From Phorcus lineatus (taxonomy: Eukaryota > Mollusca > Gastropoda > Trochida > Trochidae), in assembly GCA_921293015.1 (NCBI GenBank), contig OV121092.1, forward strand, positions 10,422,001-10,486,000: a stretch of DNA of 64,000 nucleotides, in the 5' to 3' direction. Within the stretch, counting starts at the first letter, position 1, and each line of letters starts with the position of its first letter. Positions 1-12,000 of the stretch are shown here, piece after piece. Under the pieces are notes generated by a model that saw only the letters and a list, made by a program, of their open reading frames with translations, was not told where the DNA came from and searched no databases. Made by a program: the position numbers and the translations under genes.

Positions 1-712
1 TTGGTCTGAGGCGGCATTATTTTCCCTGTGTCCATAGTATGTGTCATAGTTTCATGTGTATCTCTTGTGTCCTTTGGTGTAGTTTCACGTGTGTCCTTTG
101 GCGTAGTTTCACGTGTGTCTCTTGTGTCTCTGTTGTCCTTTGGCGTTGTTTCACGTGTGCCCCTTGTGTCCTTTGGCGTAGTTTCACGTGTGTCTCTTGT
201 GTCTCTGTTGTCCTTTGGCGTTGTTTCATGTGTGTCCCTTGTGTCCTTTGGCGTAGTTTCACGTGTGTCCCTTGTGTCCCTTGTGTCCTTTGGCGTAGTT
301 TCACGTGTGTCCATGGTATCATTTGACGTAGTATCATGTGTGTTCAGACAGTTGGTGGATGTTGGATTTGTAGGAGTGGCCTTTCTGAGGGTTGGATATT
401 GGTCAGCGTCTGCACACGAAGCCGACATGAAAACAGCAGATTTAACTGCCTCAGAATAAGAAGACTGGCGTTTCTTCAGGAATGAGACTTTACCGTCAAT
501 AGACTTCAGGTTGCTGTCAATCTGGTAATTAAGTCGAATTACATGATCTTCTAATTCCATTATTTTATCACGTAAGGATTTATGTTCTTGTGAATTGAGT
601 TTTAACTCTGCACGTAATTCACTTCGTCTATTCTCAGACTCCTCCAGACGTTGGCTCAGGCTCTGTATTTGCTTATTTCGAATCACATATTGATATAATG
701 ACCTTTTCAATG
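1..712 (-). CDS. Coiled-coil protein with TTPKDTRD-type repeats, partial
   Basis: On the minus strand one frame is open from about 712 to the window edge at 1, with the C-terminus outside the window. Its N-terminal part (about 690-480) is a charged, heptad-like coiled coil (IQSLSQRLEESENRRSELRA, then KIMELEDHVIRLNYQID). A linker follows with SSYSEAVKS and YPTLRKATPTNPTSTN, then a threonine/aspartate/arginine-rich run built from ETTPKDTRDTR and ETTPKDNRDTR units. An in-frame TAA lies just upstream, after which a T-rich tract ends in an AG at 713-714, so this may be the last exon of a spliced gene. The first ~25 bp overlap a sequence repeated near 4880 and 12080, so the 5' boundary is unsure. 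I do not recognise the family. A coiled coil followed by a low-complexity tail would fit a LINE ORF1 or a host structural protein. Confidence 0.45.
40..340. repeat. Minisatellite (~33/42-bp units) inside the minus-strand ORF
   Basis: Units of 'tcctttggcgtagtttcacg' joined by 'tgtgtc(c/t)cttgtg' recur about nine times, alternating long and short forms. Every length change is a multiple of three, so the minus-strand frame stays open through all copies. The plus-strand and opposite minus-strand frames are also open, but only because of the repeat. Confidence 0.8.
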
Positions 713-1440
713 CTTTGATTGTGATATTTTAAAAAAAACAAAGATCGTTTCAAATTATTAAGGTATTTACTTCTACTCTAAAACCTTGAGGTTTAATATT
801 TAAATGATTTGAAATCTCATTTACTTCTAACATTTCATGTTCGTTAAAAGAAATTAAAGATAAGTCTGCCAAATTTAAATCGGTATGTAAACCCAGTTGT
901 GGCTAATAACATTTTGATAGGGTGTTTCGGTCACCCTGGGCCTACTTTCACAAAGCAACCTGAACTAAGGTTAACCTTAACTCCCATTCTTTAAAATTGC
1001 GCTAAGGTTACCATAAGGACTTACGATCACCTTAGGGCTTCGTGATGATTAGTAATAGTGTAATTGATACATGACAAAGATGGGGGTGGATTCAAAACCA
1101 CACTCAACCCCCATCAATCCACCCTTCTTCTGCCTCTATATCATCAATTGTAGTCGATGGCCCTGCTGTGCTGCAAGGACTTGACGTGTCTTGGAGTGCT
1201 TGGAGTGATCATTGAACCGGTCAGCCTGAAATTGATTGAGTATACAGTGATGCTAGTATTTTCATCATTATGTGACAACACGTTTCACGTCCAAAGTGTC
1301 TTGTTGTACAGTATCAAGAACATCAACCTACAGTCTGAGTGGGAAGGACGTTGGATTAGGTACTTTTTATTAGTTACATTTCATGAAAGCATATCGGACG
1401 ATGCTTTTCGTGAATATTCAAAAGTTACAATTCATAATTT
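687..1440 (+). repeat. Segmental repeat, partial copy C
   Basis: Landmarks shared with copies A and B occur in the same order: 'cacatattgatat...gacctttt' (690; also 4882 and 12084), 'aagatcgtttcaa' (also 4936 and 12124), a 'gta/tgttacccagt' block (885; also 12250), and 'tacgtccaa.gtg...aagaacatnaacct' (1288; also 12791). Identity looks moderate, so the duplication is old. A broken Tc1-like transposase begins directly after this copy. No gene is visible in it. Confidence 0.55.
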
Positions 1441-1482
1441 TCTCTTGTAAAACATTTCTTAAAAACATCGTAAAATATATCC

Positions 1483-2317
1483 ATGTATGAAAGACTACTG
1501 AGAGAGGATAGATCATTGTTTGTGCTTGTAAGAAGACATCCTTTCGCTTCCAGTCAAACCCAAAAACGACAATGGATTCCGCATCGTCTGTTCTGTAAAC
1601 AAACTGTCAGAAGTCGATTCAAGACCGCTGGATTGAAGTCCAGAAGAGTAATCAAGCGACCGAAACTCATTTACATCCACAAGCACTTGAGTCTGGCATG
1701 GTGTAGTGAAAGACTTGGATGCATTTAATATCAAGAAAGACGGTTCACTGTTCAGAAGAAAGCAGGTTTCATCTGCACTATTTGGATGGCAGGATCATGG
1801 TTTGGAGGTGTCCAGTAACCGCGGATGCAACACGAAACATCATGCCAACATTACCATATGGCGGGGATCTGTGATGGTATTGTTGTGCTTTTCGTTTGAC
1901 TGCAAACTTGATCTTATGACTATGCGAGGTAACTTGACAGGAGATGTCATTCCTAGAAATCCTTGAACCTGTTGTCATGCCCCATTTCGACAACCATACA
2001 CTTATAACTAGAAATGTAGTCATGGACGATAATGCTAGACGGCATCGTTCACGAGCTGTTAGGCAGCTAAGCCAGAACAATCCCCTGACATACCGCCCTA
2101 GGACTGCTATAAGTCCGGATACTAATCCGCTTGAACATGTTTGGGACAGTTTTAGACCAACTGCTACAATGTAGGGCTCCTCCTCCTCCTGCATGAAGTT
2201 GAAGCGGCATGAGGGTGGCAACGATTGGCACAAGAGCGTTTTCGACGTCGTGTGAGGGGGATGAGGTGAAGACTTCAAGCTGTCATTGAAGTGCATGATG
2301 GAAGTTTGCGATACTGA
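1483..2317 (+). pseudogene. Tc1/mariner-type transposase, decayed
   Basis: Conceptual translation across several frames gives the order expected for a Tc1-like DDE transposase: VKSRFKTAGLKSRRVIKRP (HTH/linker side), LAWCSERLG, GGSVMV.LCFSFDCKL, MRGNLTGD, ILEPVVMPHFDNH, then VVMDDNARRHRSRAVRQ (second catalytic Asp) and SPDTNPLEHVWDSF (catalytic Glu region), ending AVIEVHDGSLRY-stop at 2315-2317. The frame changes near 1706, 1950 and 2175, and there are in-frame stops, so it cannot make protein. The N-terminal DNA-binding part is missing or unrecognisable, and I find no terminal inverted repeats. It sits at the end of segmental copy C. Confidence 0.8.
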
Positions 2318-3589
2318 CTTTTTCTGTACCTCAAGACCCTGAATGATCCTTTAAACCAATCCCAGTTATTGTTTCGTAATTAATATTTGATTTATGATCA
2401 TACTTAACTTGTTGTCTTTTTGGACAACCTAGAACCAAAATTGAGAGCAAAAGAATTATATACCATGGCCATTTACATTTACAATGGAATGCTTTTCAAT
2501 CTTTCAATCATAAATTTGATTATGCTGTTATCTTCCACAACCACCAAAACGTTTATGAAAATGTATATAACATTGTTACGATTATATTTATTTCAATCAA
2601 AACATTATTCATAGAATTTTTAATATCAAAATCTAAGAAATGCAAACGCAATAAGACGCTGGAAAAATAAAATCATATGTTATTCTTATTTTGAATGACT
2701 ATTTAAAAACACACATTTACAGTAAGTGATTCTCTGGCACGTTTAAACATTCCAAGCTTTTTGTCATTGTCCTTTTCATAGCCCGGCATAAACCCAACAA
2801 CGAAATGTCTAAATTGATATGTTTCATTTTTAGCATCTAAACAAAACTATATCTAATTAAAGAAACCATCATGGATAGACGAAACATCTTCATCTGACCG
2901 TCACAGCTTACTATTGAATTTGACACATCTCAACCAGACAACCCATTTTGGGCAGTTGATTCAAGAGTATAAGACTTTAAGACAACTTGGTAAGAAATGA
3001 AACCCGAAATGAGACATCATGACTTGATTGAAGACATTTGGAGATCTAAAAGAATAGAATGGTATATTTCCTTCCTTACGTTTGGTAGGCAATATGGTAA
3101 CGACTGGCTTTAATCAGATGTTATCTGGTACCAATCAAAAGTTATTCATGAGAGAGAAGAACAAAGAACAAGAAAACTGTTTACTTTGCATTCGCTTTTA
3201 CTTCGATTTCTTATCGTTAAGTACCCTAACATTCGAAGTTCAGAATTTGCGTCAATAAATAAATGGACACGTTTATTCTATATATAAAACTTTTTTAAAT
3301 AGTTAACCGAGTAAAGTCTTATTGAAAAATATAATAATTGACATTGAAATTTCTTTGTTAATGATAATGTCATGATTAATAATTCTGGCTCGTTTATTCA
3401 GAATCATTTATAGATTTCCATGCCATGTGAACCTTTTCAAGATGACCAGACAGACTCTGACTAAGAAGTGATGTTCATCACTGTCTTGCTGATACCACAT
3501 ATCCAAAATATCAAACTGGAATCTGAAAAAAAAAACAGAATGTTGTTAGGCTTTTTCAAAATCTAAAGAATCATATAAACTAATTAATG
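2318..3589. other. AT-rich non-coding stretch
   Basis: Only very short, low-complexity open frames occur here and no family motif is visible. I see no RNA gene or repeat boundary. Confidence 0.5.
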
Positions 3590-3839
3590 AATGATAAAAG
3601 TAATTATTTACTCTGTAAAACATTTGACCATCTTATGACATGAAAGGGGTCGAACATGAAGGGCTCAGTTTCCTTTTCGATGACTTAGCGAATTTGCCCT
3701 TTTGTTATTGATATCAACGTCTTCTAAATATTCTGTATCATGCTTGCTACAAAATAAGTAAGTGAAATAAGTATTAACACCAAACCTTGATCATGAATGT
3801 GTTCATCAAACCTGAGGTCAAAGCATCCAATAAAAAGGT

Positions 3840-4110
3840 GGATTGCTAATTCATAAACATTGGACTGGGTACAAGAGTACCTATTCAACAAAATTTGTTT
3901 GTGTCGAATAACTAATTGGGAAAACAAGGGTCGCTTACACATAGGACACGAACTGGGTTTGAAAGAACCTATTCAAAAGAAATTTGTTTGTGTATAATAA
4001 CGAAATTATATAAAGCAGAGGGGTGATTATTCATAGGACACAAACTGGGTATGAAAGCGCCTGGTCAGAAGAAACCTTTGTGTTTGAAAACTAAATAACA
4101 TCATATCGAG
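3840..4110 (+). repeat. Diverged tandem repeat, ~95 bp, three units
   Basis: The phrase '(attcat)aggacacgaactgggtatgaaagaacctattcaaaagaaatttgtttgtgta' recurs, diverged, at about 3860, 3944 and 4038. Copy B carries four related units, so the array varied after duplication. Confidence 0.6.
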
Positions 4111-4569
4111 TCTGTGAAACCAATTTAAAGATGAGAATTGGTTTACATAACTTTTGTCCTAAAGTTCATTAATCTGTAATACCTTTTGACAATTCTATAG
4201 TGTTATCATTTAAGTTGATATTCAGAAAGTGTTGATATACTCATTTTTATTTGAGATCCTTATCTACATCAATGAAAAATATTTTAAAAATTCATTCATA
4301 TCTGTGTAAATCAATGATTTGTTCTATTTAAAAATATAAAAAATAACAGGGATGATTATATCTGTTGTATAATTTAACTATGAAAATTCGGTGGCCTGAT
4401 ATTAGAGTTCCATTAGACTACCCAATTTTCTACAGTTAGATCATACTCTCTGACTTTGTCATGCATTGGATGTGAATCAAACCTCTGGTTAGATCTCATA
4501 ATGACATTTGAATCTTCCTCCTGTTAATGGGCATTGGACATACTGTTCATGTACACGTATGTGTTTATA

Positions 4570-4750
4570 TCAAGGGTCGAGACTATATTGATAATTTGTC
4601 CCTATGCGGACTTCTCGTTTCTGACATTACCTCTCGCCTGGATCATTTCCTGACCTACCATGTTATTATCCTGTTTATAAGCTTAACAGATGAGCTTGTG
4701 GAAGATCAGACGTTGTTGGGATTCAACATCCGATTGTCGGGATATTAGGT
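4570..4750 (+). other. Best-conserved island of the segmental repeat (copy A)
   Basis: From 'gataatttgtccct' to 'gtacac' this block is about 90% identical by eye to 11815-12000, well above its flanks. Both copies share an open plus-strand frame of about 50 codons (DNLSL.GLLVSDITSRLDHF, then LTYH.IILF.SLT). I recognise no domain. Roughly eight of thirteen codon differences change the amino acid, so protein-level selection is not evident. It may be an exon relic, a regulatory block or a structural RNA. Confidence 0.3.
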
Positions 4751-5902
4751 ACACGAAATTATTGAACATGAAGGAATGTCGCTCTTGGCCAAATGTCTCT
4801 TAATAATTATCATGAAGATCAATCATCGGCTTACTTTCCTAATGAACTTTTGAAATTAGCGTTTTAAATGATAATAAATTCACATATTGATATATAGACC
4901 TTTTAAATGCATCGACTGCGATATTAGGAGTACAAAAGATTGTTTCAAGAAGAATGAAATTATCAACGATTTTGTTGAGCAGTCAAACTACCATGTTAAG
5001 CCAGTGGAAAATAATAATTGTGAATGGGGAGATGGGTTTGCTTTTGCCTATTAAAGGGTGTTGGGTTTTCGATAAGGATTTAGTATATTTGAGATACGAC
5101 AAATTAGTTGGCTGAGTCCAATCTGCAACACCAACCTTCAAAGCCAACAACCCCCCTCCTTGCGTCCCCCTCATGGTACCGCACTTGGCTTTCATAAGTC
5201 GAAACACCAATGAAGATAATATTCATTTAAAGCATCTCATATATGTATAAAAAAAATACAAATAAATTTTTTTCAATGAAAATCAAATATAACCAATTTT
5301 TATATTGCGTCGACAATAAATCAAATTGAAACACACCTTGCATGTTCATGACTACTATTTATATAATCCTTTAAACACGATCAAATTAATTTTTGGACCT
5401 GCTTTATATATTTTCAAAAATCATGTTTGACTAATTGACGAGCATTAATGTCAAGTTTCCTGTCAATATCCAGACTTCATAACATTATATTTTGCTGTTT
5501 GGCTCTAAAATGATAATCGTTAACAACAATCAGGAATTATCGACAACTTTATTCATAAAGTTTGCTATGGGACCAACAACTAACTGTGCGCCCTTTGAGG
5601 TGCTCATAACAAATCCAGAATCTACCCAAATCATGTTTGCACATTTTCTTCCTTGTAGCTTTTAATCTAAGGTACTGACAGATTTGCTGTTATAAGCACA
5701 TATTAAAGCCAGCTTTCAATAGACTTTAAGTGATCAGGATTGTTTTTAAGCTGTTTATATACTTGTATGTATCTTCAATAAGAGAAAAATAAATCATATG
5801 ACCCAAGTTGAGTTCAAGTCGCTTCGTTAACTTTGTTGTTTACAAAGATACTTGCAAAACGACTGTAGAAATGATAAGGGTTCAAAATTCTGACCTATTT
5901 AA

Positions 5903-6619
5903 CATTCTACCATGAAAGTGCTGGATACTCGATTCTGATTGGCTGTTTTCTCCAATTCACCATTGAAGTCGCTTTGTTTACCCGAAATCTGTTTTCAATG
6001 TATTAATACATACATTGACTTCCAGCTATCCGACTGGTGACTTCAGATTCGATATTCCGCTTGCAAGTGGGATTAATTTCTTTCCAAAAGGAATTAACCG
6101 TATTTGTTTTCGTGTGTTTACACGGAGAGAGCAAATTGTTTTAATTTTATGTCATATTTTTTTTACAAAATAAGAAGTTTGAGTGAAAAATCATCGTAAA
6201 ATAAGCTTTCCGCTACTGGGCATGCAACATCATTCCTTCGAATGCGGCAACAAAACTATGACGTCATTTCGCGAGTGCTTCTGACGTCATAAACCCTATT
6301 ACGACGTCATAGTGGTTTACTGTTAGAGTCAACTATTAGCATCATAGGGGGTGTCGCGGTCTTTGTTTGCTATCAAAACAAGATAAAAGGCTTTTTAAAC
6401 GATTCGATATTTACATTTGTACCACATACTAGTACGAAACCATTTCGTGAACACGCAGTAATAGGTTTAACTTTGTTAACGGTTTAATTTTAGTTCAGTA
6501 CTATGACGCAAAATCCCCGATGCTGACGAGTTCATGTTTGTCTCCAGGAGTCGTAACAATTTACACTGTGCATTTCGCGATGAAAAAGAGTTCAGCATTA
6601 AAATCGTCATGGTAGAATG
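5903..6619. mobile_element. 717-bp TIR element with three CRE-like sites
   Basis: A 13-bp inverted pair, 'cattctaccatga' at 5903-5915 and 'tcatggtagaatg' at 6607-6619, bounds a segment found in copy A but not at the matching place in copy B. No transposase is inside. Between 6258 and 6315 are three close copies of a palindrome of the TGACGTCA/CGACGTCA type. A non-autonomous DNA transposon is the simplest reading. I could not define a target duplication with certainty. Confidence 0.5.
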
Positions 6620-7674
6620 GAGATAAACCTAGTGTGTTTGAAAATCAGAGACATGTTATACTGGATTGATAGCGAGTAAATTTTAAATTGAACCTCAGTC
6701 TCCTAATTTGAAGAGAAAGATCGCCATACGATTGGCTGAAGACATGAAAGTTATAGTTTTTCTCATTGCAAAACTTGAAGGTTGCGATAAAGAATAATAA
6801 CGTTGTACTTGATGACGTGTACATCTCTATTTGACCTAAAATCGAGATTTCGTTTCACGTCCTTTTGGGGCCACTTGGGTAATAGCTTAGAGGTCCCATG
6901 TTCAAATTAATAACTAACCTTCCGACTACACTTTTACTTTGTTTAATAGTTGTATTTCATATCCATTGCAACAAGACATATATGGTACCTTTTCGTAAAT
7001 AGACCAATTTCGTTCAAATCTTGTTTTATCCTACGTCAGTTCTACAAGAAGAAAACGAGTATCATAAAATACCAAAAAAGATACCAAAAATCAGCTTAAC
7101 TGTAAAAAAATGTTTAAAGCAGGAAGTCCTGACAGCTTGAAGCTTTTATCATTGCTACTCCATTATCTCATTAATTGTTTAAAACAACCTGAATTTACAG
7201 GAGGGATGGGTGTTGATAGATGGTTGAAGTAAAGACACAATAAGGAGAAAGCCATATTTGTTAGCATGTATACTTTGGAGATAGGAAATTATAAGTAACA
7301 ATGTGTTATCTACTGATGTCATTGATCGCTCATCAATATAGAACAGTTATAACTCTTATGGTTAATCATAAGCGTAGACATATTTTCTATATGAGCACAT
7401 GTGAACATATCACTTTTTCCAGTCAACAAGTGTTTCAGCATGAGTTACCGTCGTGTCGTTTGTGACGTCAAGTATGTAAACTGAGCACAATGAAAACTTG
7501 ACACTTTGTCTTGCACAAACATTTTAATATTTGTTTAAATCAGTTATTGTATTCGTATGTTGTGCAAAGATCAGAAGACAGAAACACATAATCATGTTTG
7601 TCTTTAACGTGGATAACTTAATGACGTCTGAATACCCTCCCAATTGAATTTCACAGAATGGATAAAATCGATCT

Positions 7675-8225
7675 GAGGTGATCAGTAACGATTGTGTCCA
7701 CCTCTTGCGTCTCGTACAGCCACACAACGTCTCTTCATGGATCTTAGAAGGTTAATGAACACTGCCCGAGGAAGACATCGCCGTTTCGTCCCAGTTCGTC
7801 CAAGGTGAATCGAGATGCGTCACTAAAAAACAGTGGAATTCCACTGTCGTTGAGTTAACCATTAGTGCCTTGTGGTCTACGCAAGACGATTACGGCGATG
7901 AATAGGTGTAAGGATAGGTCCTCTATAAGGTCTCCGTGCACAAAGTCCAGCGGGTTATCCGCCCACCAAACATCTCCGGACTTGTGGAAGTCGCAGTTAA
8001 AAATCGGTTACGAAGATAACGTAAACGTATTGCTGCATCTTCCACACTTGACGCTCCTGGCCGCGAGCGGTCTGCAACTGTTCCCGTTTGATGCACTCTC
8101 ATCCTGAGATTTGAAATTGTTTGTCGTGATCAGTTGAAGGCTCTTGCCACAATGACCACAGACTGACCAGCATGGAGCCTCCCCATAGCGCGTTGACTTT
8201 CTTCATTTGTTAGACGCGGCTATGC
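7675..8225 (-). pseudogene. Tc1-like transposase, N-terminal two thirds, decayed
   Basis: The minus strand reads, with frameshifts and stops, RLTNEESQRAMGRLHAGQSV (first helix-turn-helix), then QTGTVADRSRPGASS (the G-R-P-x-x linker typical of Tc1-like enzymes), IRLRYLRNRF, then VEFHCFLVTHLDSPWTNW in one frame or SDASRFTLDELGRNGDVFLG in another. The latter is the region of the first catalytic Asp, and the segment ends in VWLYETQEVDTIVTDH. The second Asp and the Glu region are absent, so the element is 3' truncated. It lies between segmental copies A and B. No TIRs were found. Confidence 0.7.
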
Positions 8226-8934
8226 CAAAAGGTCATCAAATTTCAACTTTTGTTTTTTTCTAATGAGCTTCAATGTGCTTACTCAGGTCATGCAAACATG
8301 CATTAATTAACCTCAGAATTTGTGTTTGCGCGTGCATTCACAGTTTTCCAATGTTTTTAGCTACACAGTCAATGATTAGACGTGACTTCAAAACCATTAC
8401 TTTCACTACAAATAGTGTTGAAATATTTCAATGAAAAGACGATTTCATAAACCTACCTGTGTCAAGTTTTCAATTTTGCTAACAATAAAAGCAATGGGAC
8501 TAATCGCCATTTTTCAAAATCAACAGTAAATACGTTGTTTAAGCTCGAGAACTCAACCCCTCTGCTTGGTTTCAGGCGTTGACACACGTTATCATTGGCA
8601 ACGCAATGGTGATGTGAGTTTCATAGTGCCGAGGACCTAGCTGACTCTAAAATATGTGTTACATAGTGAAAAGGGCACATTTGGATCATATGTTATATTT
8701 TACTCAAGGGCAGCTTGTAAGATAAGTTATGTTTACCAAACGATAATAAGTAATTTCTTTTTTAGTTATTGTAAGAAATGCTATGTTTGAAAATGAGTAC
8801 CCATTGTTCAATTTCATTATGTACATAAGTAAATTATATAGCTCTATATGTATTATAATGTATGTATAATGTATACTCTCTCCACAAAGGAGGAAATACG
8901 GGTAAAATACATTCCCATTTAATGCAAAATTATA
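8226..8934. other. Non-coding spacer
   Basis: AT-rich sequence with only very short open frames. I see nothing I can name. Confidence 0.5.
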
Positions 8935-9228
8935 TCCTGCTTCATCAGTGTAATTGAATCCGCTGATCCAGCTCCTTCCATATACCCTGATATCCTTTAT
9001 CGCTAGCTATCTCACCAGCCAATGAGACGAATCGCATCCAGCAACAGCGGCACAACCCGGATGGAAAATTCCGTTAAGTTAACGACATTTCATTGGCTTA
9101 AACAATAACAGGTGAGCACTGCCACGAACATCAAGCCGCGGCAGCCGTACGCGGGATTTGGCTCGAAAGAGATCAGGATATATGGAAGGAGCTTGGTCAG
9201 CGGATTCAATTACGCCGATGTAGCAGGA
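8935..9228. mobile_element. Foldback MITE, family I, complete copy
   Basis: A 294-bp element with ~57-bp terminal inverted repeats. It starts TCCTGCTTCATCAGTGTAAT and ends ATTACGCCGATGTAGCAGGA, and both arms contain 'ccatata..ctgat' and 'gaatccgctga.c'. It is flanked by TA on both sides, as expected for a Tc1/mariner-type target. The centre contains 'cagccaatgagacga' and 'cggatggaaaattccg' and has no ORF. Related copies are at 12428-12747 (inverted) and 27551-27613 (one end only). Confidence 0.8.
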
Positions 9229-9779
9229 TAGGAAAATTATTCCATGTTTGGTTCTTAAGCAATACTTAAGATGTTATGTACTGATTTCAAACGATTCCAA
9301 CAACTAAGAACAACAAATTTTTAAGCCATCAAAGACCATTTTCCCTTAAACATTGCAAAGAAAACGATCATAATGTGTTAATTAATTGAAATTACCATTT
9401 TTAACTTGCTATACCTCACCAGAGAAATTTACTGAAAGTGTAAGACATATTCGTCTTTTTTATGTGAATGTCATGTATATAAAAAAGTAACACACGTACA
9501 AATTTGAAATCAAAACGCACTATTGTAGTGCTATCAAACTACAAAGGTCAAAGGTAAATGAATGTAGTTCTATCCAAACTACAATCGTGAAAATGTACTT
9601 TTATTTTACAGATTATTAGGAGTATAACAACATCTTCGGATTTCACGGCAACAGGCAAACTAAACTAAACTAGGATGCTTTGTATCTGCTTACATTAATA
9701 TGGAATGCATGGGAAAGGTTTTCAGAAGGTTACAGCAATGGGCAACTTGAATTTGGTTTGCATGAACAGCATCTAAAAA
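9229..9779. other. Non-coding spacer
   Basis: AT-rich, no open frame of note and no recognisable element. Confidence 0.5.
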
Positions 9780-9999
9780 TAAACAAGTAGAATGATAGCC
9801 GTTTATTGAACCAATAAAGTGTAAAAGAATTATATACACGTTAAACATTTGACCATTTTATTAATGGGTGCCTTCAAGAAGGGTTAAAAAATCAGTAAGT
9901 GACATAAGTAAAAAGTCAAAACGTTACCGTGAATGTGTACCCGATGTGATCATCTAACCTGACGTCGAGGCATCGATTATCAAATAAAAGCGAGGGTTG

Positions 10000-10340
10000 C
10001 TAATTCATAGGATCCGAACTGGATCCGATACATAGAATTTTTTCTTTTGTTAACGGAAGGCGCTTATTCATACGACACGAACTGGGTATGACCTGGTCAG
10101 AAGAAAACTTTTGTATATGATAAATGAATAATATAATACTGTGTTACTGTATACTCCGTAATAATACATCATCGAATGAAAAAGTGGGTCGCTAATTCGT
10201 AGAACACGACCTGGGTACAAGAAAACCTATTAAAAAGAAATTTGTACGTTAATAAAATGATGTATACCAGAGAAAGGCTGATTGATAGGACACGAACTAG
10301 GCATGAAAATACCTGATCACAGGATAACCTTTGTGTATAT
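10000..10340 (+). repeat. Diverged tandem repeat, four units
   Basis: Variants of 'gacacgaactgggtatgaa' occur near 10007, 10076, 10204 and 10291, followed each time by a 'cct.gtcagaagaaa' or 'cctattaaaaagaaa' phrase. This is the copy-B counterpart of 3840-4110, with one more unit. Confidence 0.55.
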
Positions 10341-11814
10341 AATAACTAAAAACATTATACTGATTGTTTCTGCTGCTACATTCTTTCTGTGTTTTCTGGA
10401 AACGATTATGGTAATTTTGTTGACTTTTTTGTCCGCAATAGATCTAAAATAACTATTGTACATGGAATTGTGATACGTAAAATGTTACAATGACACAGAG
10501 TATGTTTCATGATTTTTAATTTGGTTTAAGTAAAAGCTAAAATACCTTATGACCTGAGTTAAGTTGGAATCGCCTCTCTGGACTTGCATCTTCGTCTCTA
10601 AAATGCCAAATTTGTGAGATTTTGTTCTTTTCACTGATAAACGGAAAACGGGCCTGTGTATGTTAAGAATTCGACCTTATGTGTACAATTAAGGTTTATT
10701 TTACTGAAACCTTCTAAACACTATCAAAAAATATTTGTGTTTTTTCGTCTGCAGTAAATACGTTTCCGAAATTACGTTTGAATCATTGACGCGCGCCACT
10801 GTCCTGTTTTTAGATCACAAATAACGACATTAACTCGTTTATTGTCATCTTCTGAACTGATAAGCATTAGGATTCTAATTTTCTGAAACAACCTCTACTT
10901 CTCGATTTAAAAAAGCTCCAATAACATACCCCTTTGAAGCAAATTGGATTTGTTCAGCTTAACCGAACCCGCTCGTTCCTTTTAAGACAACTTTTATTTA
11001 TAAACAACACATGTAATCCATTTGGTAAGATTCTTTGCTTTCCCTAAGTAAACATTCTCGATGTCAAAGTAGACTCCAGGAATCGAATACTAGAAGCCCG
11101 GGGGAAAGTTCTGCCATAACATATCAACTTTATTTTATTACTTGACGATTAGACGATTAAAACAAGTATTTGGGGAATTTATTTAATTAAATGACACATG
11201 TATGAATTCAAATTTCAAAATCAACATACGGCAGACTTTGGACAATACGTGTGTCTGAACGAGATCTTTTAAATAGACTCTCATCCGAAATAACTTGTCC
11301 TGATTTAAATGTCTCATATAGAGTCTGTATACATGTGGTAGAAGGAAGTTCAAATGCATAAGATTTGTTGTTTAGATTATCAGCTCCTTATATTTTTGCA
11401 GAATGATAAGTATTTTTGTCATTTGAGATAATATCACCGAAATAAATGGCAAATATAAATTCATACATTTGTGTCAATGAAATTGCTGCATGATCCCTAT
11501 GAATTGAGATATATTCATATCAATTCAAATTTGATTTAATCAACATTTTGACTTCTCAAGAGTGGTAATTTAAAACCATAAAAGGCAACTCGTCTTACAC
11601 GCGGTTTCTGTCTGATCTAGATATGAAACATCTGTGACATAATGTCAGAAGATAGGCTCCTAAAATTGATACAATCAGATTATACTGCCTTCTATTTTAT
11701 GCAACAGATGTGGGTCAAAACTTTGATTAGATCCTCTTAAACGTTTAAATCATTCCCCAATGTACGGGCACTGACCATGCGGATAATGTACACTTATGTG
11801 GAAGTATCACGAGT

Positions 11815-12000
11815 CGTTACTGTTTTGATAATTTGTCCCTGCGTGGACTTCTCGTGTCTGACATTACCTCTCGCCTGGATCATTTCCTGACCTACCATCT
11901 TATTATCCTGTTCTTAAGCTTAACAAAGGAGCTTATGGCAGATCAGACGTTATGTGGATTCAACATTTGACTGTTGGGATATTAAGTACACAAAAGAAGT
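11815..12000 (+). other. Best-conserved island of the segmental repeat (copy B)
   Basis: Counterpart of 4570-4750. The same frame is open for ~45 codons and then ends at a stop after GFNI. No domain is recognised. Confidence 0.3.

Larger units (their letters stand above)
3590..7340 (+). repeat. Segmental duplication, copy A
   Basis: This stretch is collinear with copy B (9780-14510). Shared landmarks include 'aaacatttgaccat' (3619/9845), 'gacacgaactgggt' repeats (3944/10076), a ~165-bp block starting 'gataatttgtccct' (4590/11834), 'ttgtaacttttaatcnaag' (5655/13541), 'cctgacagcttgaagct' (7127/14227) and 'gatggttgaagta.agacac' (7219/14321). Between landmarks the two copies differ by many substitutions and by copy-specific insertions: a 717-bp TIR element here, and two foldback MITEs in B. 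I see no intact gene in either copy. Confidence 0.75.

Noticed and set aside
28-459. Plus-strand 143-codon frame and its shadow frames
   Set aside because: It is the antisense of the minisatellite. Only the minus frame that includes the coiled coil continues into non-repetitive coding-like sequence.
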